Source: Biomphalaria glabrata (lineage: Eukaryota > Mollusca > Gastropoda > Planorbidae). From it: 64,000 bases of DNA. Below the pieces are notes generated by a model. That model was not told the DNA's origin, searched no databases, and saw nothing but the letters and a program-made list of their open reading frames with translations. Shown here piece by piece: positions 48,430 to 59,159 of this stretch. The translations under genes were made by a program, and so were the position numbers. The number at the start of each line of letters is the position of its first letter. Position 1 is the first letter of the stretch. Where the stretch lies: the NCBI RefSeq assembly GCF_947242115.1, contig NC_074725.1, forward strand, positions 23,045,898-23,109,897, written 5' to 3'.

Positions 48430-49000
48430 TTGAGGAAATAAAAATAACAGCAAACATTATCAATGGGAAAATAATAATAAAACTACAATACAATCTTTAC
48501 AGAGTTAACATCTGAAGAAGCATCTGTAACAAAAAAATGTAATAAAAGAAATACACAATAAAAAAAAAACCTACATAATTTGCAGAACAATTAATAACAA
48601 TTTAAATAAATTCAATTTTAGAAATAAAGAAATGACTTAATATTAAATCATCAAAATGAACAAATAAAATACTTTAAAAAAACAAACTATAATTGATATC
48701 AAACAAAATAATGTATTACCAATAATTAATTGACCAACTGGTTTAATTCGGTAAAATAAATTATTTCGAATTGAAACTTGATCCGAGAACGGGTGTGGGC
48801 GAAATAATGGTTACAATTATCTAAGGGGATCAAACCCTACATATTTAGCCATATATGTGAATACTGAAGGATTAATTTCCCTTGTTGGTATCAAACAAAA
48901 TAATTAATGCCAGCAATTAATTGAATAATTTGTTTTCTTTTATTGATTTTTGTCTTGTCTATATATAAGCTTTGATATAAACTTTATAATTAAAAAACAC
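48430..49000. repeat. Remnant of the A-rich tract and two reversed CTGTCTG-family ends
   Basis: 48430-48620 resembles the tract after B in reduced form. 48700-48990 holds two stretches (ATTAATTGACCAACTGGTTT and ATTAATTGAATAATTTG) matching the reverse of the CTGTCTG family. Confidence 0.5.
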
Positions 49001-49009
49001 AAAAGGTCA

Positions 49010-50244
49010 AAGATGGGGTCAAAATAAGAAATGTAAATATCCCCGCCCTTTTAAGAGATTTCTTAGATAAGATAGGACAATTTTATTGTTCCAAACTCTC
49101 CAAACAAATGGACATTCAGTTTGACTACATTTGTTCCTCAACATAAGTACAACAATAACAAGTACAATAGAGATGCAAGTACGAATCATATTCACACACG
49201 AGATACATACACACTCACATATACACAACCATCGATTTATGAATTCGACTTCTTTGTACATCTCAGTGACGACATTGAACTCAGAAAATCAGATCCCCTA
49301 ATGGGGAGGAGACGGCCACTTGGTCCAGATCTAATGTAACAGTGGTTTAATGGGTGCAGCTTGTCTTTAAGGTTGTGTGTATTTTGGAAAGGCATCTTTC
49401 ATGAAAATGTTCTTTAAGAGCAGTGTTTGAGTGATATAAGGATGCTTTTTTTGTAAATAGTCTATGTCTTTGTGCCTCTGAAGTACTACCCTATCAGCAT
49501 CTGATGACTAAGTCAATTAGACTGCAAATGGTGGATGTTTTAAAAAGTTTAATTCATAGTCATAATATTATATCTAGACTAGAAATCGGAAACAAATTCT
49601 TATCCGCGATTGATCGATTCACAGACCTATATATAGAGATTTTTATGTATGTAACTCTTTTTCAAGCTGCAAGGGAAGTCGCTCGAAATCTAGGAAAAAT
49701 AAATCTTTTCTGACTTTTAAAAGTAATGATCTTTAGATATCAAAGTTTAGAAATAATGCAAACTCTTTTCTCAGATTTTTTTTTTTAGAATGGGCTATTA
49801 TTTAACGCAAATATATGAAACAAATCCATTTTCTGTTAGTTTCCATTGAGATAATGTTTCATGAATCCTAGATCGCAATAATTCATGACTATTGATTTTA
49901 ATCATCTTATGTACATTACAGATACAATACATTTAAGTATATGGTTTAATTATTGTTTTGTCGATTTTACATTCTCTAAGCTTTCTAAGAAGAGTCGTTG
50001 ATGAAACGCTAAACACGAATGAGTCCCCATGTAAATAATTGCCAGCTATGTGGGAAAACGAATCTCGAATGAGTCAAACATACCGGGGGGGGGACTGGAA
50101 AGGAAAAAGTCAATGTCTGAAAATGCCTGAACCATGGCAGCGAAGGAGATAGACCGTCGCGCTAAAAACGCTAATGTCCGATCAGATCCTGTCCGATTTA
50201 AATCGCTTCTGAATTCATAGGAACATAGAGTATGAATTTAAAGA
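49010..50244. other. Intergenic DNA with copies of other repeats
   Basis: 49075-49200 matches 27740-27885 in the same orientation. 49617-49960 matches the C-intron segment 46006-46330 (shared TTAGTTTCCATTGAGATAATG). No exon is supported; the ORFs 49019-49339 and 49504-49713 lie in these repeats. Confidence 0.5.
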
Positions 50245-50378
50245 AAGTAAAAAAGTAAAAGCGGTTGGTCATTGTGCTGGCCACATGACACCCTCGTTAA
50301 CAGTGAGCCACAGAAACAGATGACATTTACATCATCTGCCTTAAAGATCGGAAGGTCTGAAAGGGGAACTTTACTTTT
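50245..50378 (+). mobile_element. SINE 3' half
   Basis: Matches the 3' half of the SINE at 16481-16758, from 'gcggttggtcattgtg' to GAAAGGGGAACTTTAC. The tRNA head is missing. Confidence 0.75.
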
Positions 50379-51861
50379 TTTTTTAATTTAAGAAAAAAAA
50401 TTACTTGTTAAATCCAAACTAAATGACCAAAATCGTTATGATATTTGTAATGATATTTTGAAAAAAAAAATTAAGCTAAAAACTTTAATAGTAATGAGTA
50501 TAGACTAGATTGTCACCAGATCCTTGAAAGGGTTACTTCCATATTGAGTAACATGTTCTGGTTTATAAGACTTCTGTCAGAGGAACACTATGGCCTCCCT
50601 TAGTTGCGAAACAACTATGGATGATCTCACAGAGATGAGATGAAAGCCTTGACATTTGTTATGGTAGGAATCATATCGTCCACACAGTGTCAGGGGGAGG
50701 TATGGCGAGAGTGAATATGTTACTTTGTTGATATTTTAACATGATAGACTTTGTTGGATTGCGCGAAGCCCAGTCTGTTACTAGGGATAAGGATAATAAA
50801 TGAAAATTAAGATTTTGAAAATAAATGTGTCTTTGCATTTTATCCATTCTCTACTAAGTAAAAAATCACGATCTAATTAACTTTACGAGCCTTGCTTGTA
50901 GCGAATTCATACAGTATATCATCACAATTCTGTTTCCTGCATAGATTACGCTCAAAAGCAAGAATAATCAAATTGTTCGTGAATTGCTAACCTCAAGAAA
51001 TTGAATGACACCCCAATATGACAATTTTCCCCCTATTTTTCAGGAGATCTTTATGCGTTTTCTGGAGAATTTAATAATTTTAGATTTCCATTAGCTCCTG
51101 AAAAATCAGTAGGCCGCTGTAACCCTGTAATATAGGTTATAATGGTTTAATTTAATAATTTACACCTAGAATTAGCCCGGGGGTCTATGAAAGTGCGGGG
51201 CTCAATGAGGTCGCATAGGTTGCAGTCGCCCAAGGCCGCCCCTGGGTTTAGGTGCCATTTTCTCGACCTTCGGCGTTAGAGACAACAGTTCAGCCGGACC
51301 GAATACCTAAGTCATAGGTGACAGCAGGGAGTTGGACTGGTTGTCAGAGGCTATTTAAGTTGCATGCCATTGGACGGGTTTTATAGGTAATGGAGCGCTT
51401 ACATCCACTAGCACTTCCGGCAATAAAAACCTTACGGAGAAAAGAAATCAACCACACTGTATTTTAGCCAATAACGCATTGGTACTGTTGATTAAGATGT
51501 AGGCTCTCAGTCAGCAATAAGCAAAATATCAACCGGTACGATGCATTTTTAAATGTGGAAGTGACAATATGTCTGTGATAGGATGACTCTGGAAAAATAA
51601 TCTTCATTTAGCGCCCTCATCCCCAGGAGCGTTGACTGAGGAGGTTGTCCCACTGGCAACCCAAAAAGCCTCCTCTAGTACAAAAGTATACCTGTAATAG
51701 TACTAGAGTTTAGATATAATTAGTATAAAGTAACAAGAATGTTTACATAACATTGTAGTACTCCCTCATATAAGTTGTAAAATTCGCACCAATCCGCACG
51801 TGATAGTGCATGGGTTGAAATGCTTTATTACTTATGGGTTCTCATTAAAGCATAAGCATCT
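50379..51861. other. Non-coding DNA upstream of the tRNA cluster
   Basis: No exon recognised. 51130-51245 (TTTACACCTAGAATTAGC…GGCCGCCCCTG) is a repeat end that recurs at 53828-53925. Confidence 0.45.
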
Positions 51862-51934
51862 GCCCCTGTGGCCTAATGGATAAGGCACCGGCCTCCTAAG
51901 CCGGGGATTGCGGGTTCGAGTCCCGTCAGGGGTG
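51862..51934 (+). tRNA. tRNA-Arg (anticodon CCU), copy 1
   Basis: The 73-nt sequence folds as a tRNA: acceptor GCCCCTG/CAGGGGT with a G-U first pair, anticodon stem CCGGC/GCCGG with loop CTCCTAA giving anticodon CCU (reads AGG), and B box GGTTCGAGTCC at 51913-51923. The A-box region is TGGCCTAATGG. There is no intron and no encoded CCA. Discriminator base is G. A T8 run at 51935 is a pol III terminator. Confidence 0.96.
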
Positions 51935-52003
51935 TTTTTTTTCTATTTTTTTCTTTTTCATTTTTTTTTTAAACCCTAAAATCGAATAATATTTATATAG
52001 AAC

Positions 52004-52300
52004 TTAGTAATAACCGCCCTGTGGCCTAATAGCAGGGTATTTCCGGCTCGAGTCATGTAATGGGCGACTTGTTTTGTAATCGTAATACATTCTCTGCTTC
52101 TGTGACATTATAAATTGCAAGATATAACACTCTCCATTTTCAACTTCTTTTTTGACTAAATAGGCCAGTCCTTGATACACAGCTGCGGTCACAGGATGGG
52201 CCTCTGTAATCACCAAGCGCGCTGTACTTTCACCCTTCTTTCTGCTACTGTTGTGTATGGCATCTGCAATTCGGGACACTTCCTTACGCTTGATCTCCAT
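52004..52300 (-). other. 98-aa minus-strand ORF next to the LINE, unassigned
   Basis: The frame contains ADAIHNSSRKKGES and RLVITEAHPVTAAVYQGL and overlaps no recognisable RT domain. It abuts the LINE's end and could be LINE-linked or a different repeat. I cannot assign it. Confidence 0.3.
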
Positions 52301-52306
52301 GTGGAT

Positions 52307-53090
52307 CTATCCAGTGCCACTTTTTCCCAGCCTTAAGTGTCGATTTTGAAGAGCTGATACAAGAGCGATGTCCTGGTATCCCGCTCTTCGTAGCACTTCC
52401 TCATTGGTTATATTATCTCGCCACCTTACTTTAAAGATCCGCCTTAGGCTTCGGAGGTAGCTTTTTTTTTCTCCCATAAGTAGGTTGACCATATTTCACT
52501 TCCGTATAGCAGGTCCGGTAGAGTAAGGCTTTGGTATTGTTAGCAACACTTTTTTTATGCAGCCGTCGTGCCCATTGCCTCGGCTTTCCTGTTGTTGATC
52601 TCTTTATCCAGTAGAACATCGTTGGATATGATGGAGCCAAGAGAACAAAAATAGTCAACAATATCCAGTGATTGGGTCAATAATGGTTACGTGAGGCTAA
52701 GTATTTCTGTTCTGAACTAGTATTATAGTCTTGCTTTGACTAATATTTAAGCCAAACTTCTGGCAAGTAGCAGAAGATGGGTCTGAAGCTGAGTAGCAGA
52801 GTCAGCCACAAAAGCTGCATCATCAGCGTAGAGGAGCTTTGGTTTTTGCCCTCAACCTTGATACATTAAAGAGTTTTCCAGAGGATCTTGTTGGTGTCGT
52901 TGTAATCATAATGCAGTAGGTAGGAGTAGGCAGGAGAAGAATATGCCAAACAGAATAGGTGCGAGTAGACATCCCTGCTTGACACCGCTGCTAACCTCAA
53001 AAGGTGCTGATTGGGCTCCATTGAATTTCACTGTATATTTTGTTTCCTCGTGAAAGCACTCAATGAATTTCGGTAGTTTGGGAGGAGTTT
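52307..53090 (-). mobile_element. Decayed LINE with reverse-transcriptase remnant (part 1, 3' side)
   Basis: On the minus strand the reading order is FHEETKYTVKFNG, GVKQGCLLAPILFGIFFS (about 53030-52950), LLYADDAAFVADSA with the YADD catalytic box (about 52833-52795), and RSLRRIFKVRWRDNITNEE (52492-52307). These are RT palm and post-RT segments of the RTE/CR1-like endonuclease-RT LINEs common in snails. Several stops and frame changes are present. The element is interrupted by another LINE at 53105-53476. Confidence 0.8.
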
Positions 53091-53104
53091 GAAAAGGCCA
53101 CTTT

Positions 53105-53476
53105 GTACAAAGAAATGACTATGCCTAACAAACTGGACAGTATTAACTTCCTCCCCCGCAAAGAACAATCTACAATTTTCCAACTAAGAACAGGACACAC
53201 ACCTCTATTAAATTACCATCTGAACAAAATAAACTCCACACAACTCCCGCTTTGCAGACACTGCGCCCACCCTTATGAAACCTTAAACCATATCCTCTTT
53301 GAATGCCCCTTCCTAATCCACCCTAGGCAGACCCTACTTCCACTACAGCCCAACATAACCAACAGTACGGCAGTGCTGAACAACTGAAGAAAACAGCACA
53401 CTTTTTTTCCTTGGCACAGTCTGCAAAAGAGCTCACAGCTCAGCAGCAATAAAGCTGGCAAGAAGAAGAAGAAGAA
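53105..53476 (+). mobile_element. Short 5'-truncated LINE inserted into the older LINE
   Basis: The plus strand is open for 94 codons (53103-53387) with IFQLRTGHTPL, then C-R-H-C-x8-H-x4-C (LCRHCAHPYETLNHILFEC), the C-terminal zinc-type motif of I/Jockey-like LINE ORF2. It ends in a GAA microsatellite at about 53461-53478. The flanks GAAAAGGCCACTTT at 53091-53104 and 53477-53490 are a perfect 14-bp target duplication. The minus ORF 53273-53512 is antisense. Confidence 0.88.
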
Positions 53477-53568
53477 GAAAAGGCCACTTTTGCTGACCAT
53501 GTCAAAGGCCAAGTCAGACTTTTTTATTGTAATAAATAATACAGTGATTTTTATGATGCTACGTAACC

Positions 53569-53641
53569 GCCCCTGTGGCCTAATGGATAAGGCACCGGCC
53601 TCCTAAGCCGGGGATTGCGGGTTCGAGTCCCGTCAGGGGTA
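53569..53641 (+). tRNA. tRNA-Arg (anticodon CCU), copy 2
   Basis: Identical to copy 1 over the first 72 nt, but with discriminator base A instead of G. A T5 run at 53651-53655, ten bases downstream, is the nearest terminator. About 300 bases downstream is a block shared with the 3' flank of copy 3. Confidence 0.95.
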
Positions 53642-53827
53642 AATTTATTGTTTTTGCAAATTATTTATTTTTTAAAAATAATCCATCTTCTACAAATATA
53701 ATATAATAAGAAGAAGTAAAGGAAAATTCACACTCTTATTTCTGCCTTTCTTTTTGAGTTTTCAAAAGATTGTAATAATTTCCGAATATTTCCATGACTT
53801 TTTCGTATATTTTTGTATAAGTTATAA

Positions 53828-54130
53828 AATGGTTTAATTTAATAATTTACACCTAGAATTAGCAAGGGGCATTTGAAAGTGCGGCGCACACTGCGGTCAC
53901 ATAGGGGCCTAAGGCCGGCCCTGCAAAATAGTCTCATTATAATTGTATTAGATAATTAGATGTATATTTGGAAAACAAACTTTTTGTATAGGAAATGAAA
54001 TTAGAATTGACGTTTTAGAATGCTTTGAAAAACTTCCACTAATATGTATTTAGGATTTCTGGGAATAAAAGGAGAGGGAGAGAGAAAAAAATGAAGGGGG
54101 AGGGAGAGAGGGTAGAGGGAGAGATGATGA
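53828..54130. repeat. 3'-flank block shared by tRNA copies 2 and 3
   Basis: 53985-54080 (AGGAAATGAAATTAGAATTG…GGATTTCTGGGAATAAAAGG) recurs at 55198-55281. Both are followed by GA-rich tracts. 53828-53925 is a repeat end also found at 51130-51245. Confidence 0.7.
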
Positions 54131-54407
54131 CGAGCCTGTATATAGACATAAATTAAAGATATGATGACTAGGCGGTATTTGTATTTGGACATGAAATAAA
54201 GAGAAATGAGTAGTCCTTAAGGGACTGCAGGCACGACATGGCTAAATTGTGCCGATGTGCCTCAAATCAACAAATCAAATCAAAATCAAATCAAAATTCT
54301 ACGGTTTTAAAATACTGTGCAAGACTGAATCAGCGCTGCTCCAAGAAGATAATCAAGATGCTTCTGAGTTGTGTTGTGTCTGGGTTTGTTTTTTTTTTGT
54401 GTGTGTT

Positions 54408-54640
54408 TTGCAAAGCTTATGTCTGTCTCTCTGTCCGTCTGGTATAATTTTTTTTTTCACATTATTTCTCCCACTTCCCATTCTGTGATCAAGTTAAAAC
54501 TTTGCAAAATTATTAACTGTTCCTAAAAAAATATGAATCAATAATAAATTTCAATAATCAACTAATTAATTTGTGGTAATTAACTAATTTAGTTTGATAT
54601 TGATTAAGTAAAAAATCTTAAGTATTGATATATATGGTTA
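54408..54640 (+). repeat. CTGTCTG dispersed repeat, copy near tRNA 3
   Basis: Landmarks ACAAAGCTTATGTCTGTCTC with ATTATTTCTCCCAC and AAGTTAAAACTTTGCA are in family order. The short ORFs 54238-54488 are incidental. Confidence 0.65.
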
Positions 54641-54999
54641 TAAATATATAAAGTTCTTCCCCTTAAATAAGCTTTGCTTTTTAAAAATGTATTTGTTTTC
54701 TTTATATAAAAAATTATTTGTTTTCTTTATAGAATGTTCTTAGTTTAATTTCCGATTGACATCAATAAATCAGTCTTTAGTCTTTAAAAAAGATGACTTT
54801 GAGACACTTGTCACTAGAAAAGATGCCACAAAACGAGACTTTCCTGTTTTTTTTTTTTTTTTTTTTTTTTGTTTTTGTAATACAATGAAATCAATCAATC
54901 AAATTAAGGAAATGAAGAATTATTTTCTAGTGTTATTTCACAAAGTCACTCACTTTTAAAATTATTTTAATCTTGATTCTTTTGTTTATTACAATATGT

Positions 55000-55072
55000 G
55001 CCCCTGTGGCCTAATGGATAAGGCACCGGCCTCCTAAGCCGGGGATTGCGGGTTCGAGTCCCGTCAGGGGTG
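55000..55072 (+). tRNA. tRNA-Arg (anticodon CCU), copy 3
   Basis: 73 nt, identical to copy 1 including discriminator G. A T6 run at 55077-55082 follows as terminator. It lies 1.43 kb after copy 2 and shares a 3'-flank block with it. Confidence 0.96.
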
Positions 55073-55420
55073 AATGTTTTTTGAGGGTTTTATACATTTT
55101 TTAATATATCTTTAAAAAAATTTACTAAACCAATGCGATTATTTGATCCTTGTATTAGGTGAATATTTGAAAAAAAAAAATCAAAATTGTTTTGTATAGG
55201 AAATGAAATTAGAATTGACGTCTTTGGAATGCTTTGAAAAACTTCCACAAATCTGTATTTAGGATTTCTGGGAATAAAAGGAAAAAGAGGGAGAAATAGA
55301 GAGAGAGGAAGAGGGAGAAAGGGAAAGATAGAGAGAGGGAGAGTGATACAGAGAGAGAGAGAGAGAGACAGATTCTCCAGCTAACATATCTGCCTCTTCG
55401 ATATAAAAAAAAAGCTTATC

Positions 55421-55505
55421 TTATCTTATATAATACAGACGTTACTTCAAAAAAGAAGATGATTACGTCCTACGCGTCATGCATTTAGTCATGCATATTA
55501 ACCAA
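55421..55505 (-). mobile_element. LINE 3' end remnant
   Basis: Reverse match to 25920-26015, including 'atgacgcgtaggacgtaat' and the GATAA tail. Only the very 3' end is present. Confidence 0.6.
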
Positions 55506-56164
55506 TGAAAAAAAGCTTCCATCTAATCTAGCGCTTGGGAGTTCGAGTCTCTCTCATCTCGTTGTTTATGTCATTTCTTTGTCCTCTTTAACGCAACATC
55601 TTCACGAAGTCTTTATTTGGGAGGTAGAGTGCGCAAAAAGAACTTATTTCATCTACTTTAAAGTGCCATTTTAGCATTCAACGGATTGTCTGCATCAGCC
55701 AGGGAGAAGACATGGCTTAGCAGATCTTAGATTTTTAATTAACATTGACTAATAAGTGGATGGTCAATTCAAGGAACCTGTGTAATTGATGACAAGTAAA
55801 AAAAAGCTTAATGATGTAAATAAAATGAATGCTTCTGTAAACTAACAAAGTTAAAGTTAACAAAGTTAAAGTTTAAATGTTAACTTATCTCATGTTTTAA
55901 TATAAGACTTTTAAACGTAAAGATTTCAGCTTCTTTATCCTTTTCTGCACATGATGATATTGACGATGATGGCTAGGCTAAGGGTTAAGGTGATGATGAT
56001 GATAATAATGTTGGGATGACGATTATGATAACTGTGATCTATTGTTTGTTTCAAACTTACTTTAAAGTGGCGACCTACCAAGGGGACTAATTCAGCTTAT
56101 ACCACCACCTCAGTCAAGTACAATTTCTTTCATATCTATGAGATACCTAACAAAATAATTAATA
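55506..56164. other. Non-coding DNA with small repeat pieces
   Basis: A B-box-like GAGTTCGAGTCTC at 55550, a GATGATGAT tract near 55990 and a reversed end of the CTGTCTG family at about 56085-56165. No gene. Confidence 0.4.
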
Positions 56165-57360
56165 ACATATACATGGACGTAACCAGGGAACCCCCCCCCT
56201 CCCGAGATGAACCCCCCCCCCCGCAGGGGGAGATCGGAATTTAATGACTAATTTTTGCTTTGATTTTGTTTACCTTAGGTGAGATTTTAATACTAAACCA
56301 TCACTTGCCCCAGCGTAGCCAAGGGGGTTTTGAGGGGGTTTCGAGTTTAAAACCCTTTACCAGGGTGTTTTGAGTTTAAAACCCAGGTTGGTTTTGCAGT
56401 GAAATGATCCTCTTCTATAAAACAAAACAAAAAAAAATGCAAACGACAATCCCCGAATTCCAATAGCGAGGGTTGTGGCCGCCTGCGTGCAAAATTTAAA
56501 AATGCCGTCCCCTTTCCTTTTTTTTTTAATAGAAAAAGAAATGTATTAGGCTACGACTGAGCTGGACACTCTACCAAAAGCGCCCGTTGATTTAAATCCA
56601 TTTTTATAGATCTTTCCTTTTTTTTCCTTCTATATTAGCACCGTTGCCGTATCCCTCATGCCTGCTTAGTTCTTCTCCAGTTGTATCAGTAATTAGGTGA
56701 AATCCCAGAAAATTTTTATGCAATGCAACATGAGGTATATAAGAAACAGAAGCAATATGAGACATATCTGGTGTACAATCCATGGGCGTAGCCCGTGGAG
56801 TTGGAGGCTCCCCCCCCCCAAATGAAATACACCGTTTTGAGGAGGAAAATCTCTATCTTCAATATTATTCTAAAGCAAACAACAGTTACCAAATTCTAAA
56901 TGGGGTTTTGAATTTAAAAAGAAACAAACCCCCAACATATGATTTTGACGATATAAAATCTAAAGCAAACTACAGTCACCTAATTCCAAGAGCGTATTCA
57001 AGAGAGGTTACATATTTCTACCAGTGGTGGGGCTCCATTAATAAAGTGCATTGAATAGTCATCTGCGAAATTGAAAAACACTAAATGTGGCTCAACAAAG
57101 ATGGCTAAGACAGATTTTAGGAGTCAGTTATAGAGATCGGGTCTAAATCAAGGAAATCATATCTGGACTGGGAGTCGACCCTTTGTAAGATTGTGACAGA
57201 ATTACGCGATGACATCCTATTACAACTTGGCGCAACACATTCATGGAGGTCTTCAGAGCTGGTGGGAAAAGGCTTCAGACATTACCAGTGACAGATTTTT
57301 TTGTGGAAACAGCTTGACGGCAAATGCGCCGAACGGCGCGGGATGGTCTTAGTCAATAAG
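56165..57360 (+). mobile_element. LINE 3' region with GGGGTTTT subrepeats, second copy
   Basis: Same orientation and module order as 10670-11450: GATTTTTGCTTTGATTTTGT-like entry near 56240, AGCCAAGGGGGTTTTGAG at about 56318, AAACGACAATCCCCGAATTC, then the coding-like part to about 57350. This part contains GGTCTAAATC followed by a frame resembling GVDPL…TRR and a C-terminal K-C-A-E-R-R-G-M-V segment. It is interrupted at about 56464-56770 by hAT-derived sequence. The ORF 56782-57054 is part of it and not a host gene. Confidence 0.55.
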
Positions 57361-58986
57361 AATAGCACATTAGGTTTTTGAAATAAAACTTTTTAATAGC
57401 AGGAAAATGCACTGTAGATACCTCACAATATGCATTTCATTGGCTTTCAATACCAGAAATAGTGCTTGGCGGCGAGGCTCCGCACCGCACTGGGGGATCT
57501 CCTAGCGCTCCCCCAGACCCCCTTGCTGACAATGACGGGGAGTCTACAATTTTTTCACTAACTCCAGTCAGAACCTATTCTAGGGCAGAATAAACGTCTT
57601 CCGAAAGAATGAAGGGTCAGAATGTAATAAAGATTATGCACACACACACATACCTACATATGAATTTTTTTTTCGCTGGGGGGGGGGTACAATCTGATGT
57701 TTTGTGAAAGTATTTGTGTGCTTATACAATTTCAATGATGTTATTTTCTATTTCATGTCATTTTTGGAAATATTAATTAATAGAAATACCCGCTAGCGTG
57801 TGTGACAAATAAATTATTTGTGTGTGGATCCTTTAAAAGTTAGACATTGCTGGGAACCTAGAAAAGCGATGTAAAACGAGTCCGTTGTTTTTTATATTTA
57901 TTTTTGTTTTTTGTTTTTTGGGGATAGATTTGAAAATTCGTCGGCAAGGGGTCTGATTTCGGGGCCAGATCCCGGGGCTGAGCGTATTCTGAGCGTATTC
58001 TGGCGTTATCAGCTTCAGAAATTCTTTCTCTTAGCATTTACACATTACATCTTTTTCTCGTAGTGAGAAGAAAGAATTTTTCTTTTTGAACGCACTATTC
58101 ATACTTGTAAAAACAAAATTGTAATAAAGAGACAGCCCTGGTCAATAGTATTATTCGAGGGACATTCTAGGTACATATAGAAAGCCGACGTCTGTAATAG
58201 GCGTGATCTTTTTAAAGATCATCTTCGTGCTAAGTAAGACGTCTCTGTCGCGGATCTTTTTTTTTCACACAAAAATCGTAACTATAATGAAGTGCAATAG
58301 TCGGAAAAAATTCGACAAATCTCAGATAAATTAATCCAGAAGAATCACACTAGCCGAGACGTTTTGAAATGTTTTCTTCAAAAAGTTTTAACCCATATTG
58401 TTATTGTCTTATTAGAAGATGAAACGACGTCTCTTACTGAAGATATTTTAATTTGTAAACGTTGGTAATATTTAGACACGGATTAATAACTACAATGAAA
58501 ATAAAACATTTTTTGGCGCCCCCCCCCCTTGTTATTGGTCAATCATTGACTTGTTGCTCCAAATAGCAAGTAGCCTGCAACTTAATGTAGATCTACATCT
58601 ATAATGACACAAAATATTCTACGCTTAAGTAACAGCCATTGAACACAAAAAGAAAAATGATTTTAACATTGAACTTTTAATTGCTAGATCTACTTACAGG
58701 GCTGGGTATTCAACTAAACAACAATATTTATATGTAATAAGTAGAAAAACTCTTGGGAATCCCTCGCGCACGGCTCATTTTTTTTTTAGTTTCCAAAATA
58801 GCGTCTTATGTACGAATATTGTTGTTGTTTTTTTTTAAATAGTTTTCAAAGGATAATGTAATAATTAGAATTTATATAAAATATTTAAATATTTGAGTAC
58901 TTTTTTAACAAAAAATTTAAATAATAAAAGTAACCTTAGAATAACTATTATATGCACAAATTGTACAATAGGTAGCGGCGGCCCTG
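56464..58986 (-). mobile_element. Reversed second copy of the 41381 hAT family, disrupted
   Basis: The right edge GTAGCGGCGGCCCTG at 58972-58986 is the inverse of the 41381 end, and 58500-58960 follows the left part of that element in reverse (shared TTGACTTGTTGCTCC). 56464-56520 follows its right part (CCTGCGTGCAAAATTT). The middle is broken by other repeats, including 56782-57520. The left terminal repeat is eroded, and no TSD is seen. Confidence 0.65.
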
Positions 58987-59159
58987 CGATGTACTCCATA
59001 TTGAAGTCTAGATGTAAGTTCATGAACCCACTGTTAATTATTTTCAAGTCGTCAGCCTGGAATCCAGCCAATCAAATCATGCCCACAAATCAAACCGCGA
59101 GCCAGATAAAAAGGGAAACAACCAAAAAAAAAAAAAAACATAAATATCTCGTTACACAA

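Noticed and set aside
49019-49339. ORFs in 49.0-49.3 kb
   Set aside because: They lie in a repeat shared with 27740-27885.
53273-53512. 79-aa minus ORF
   Set aside because: Antisense of the inserted LINE and its GAA tail.
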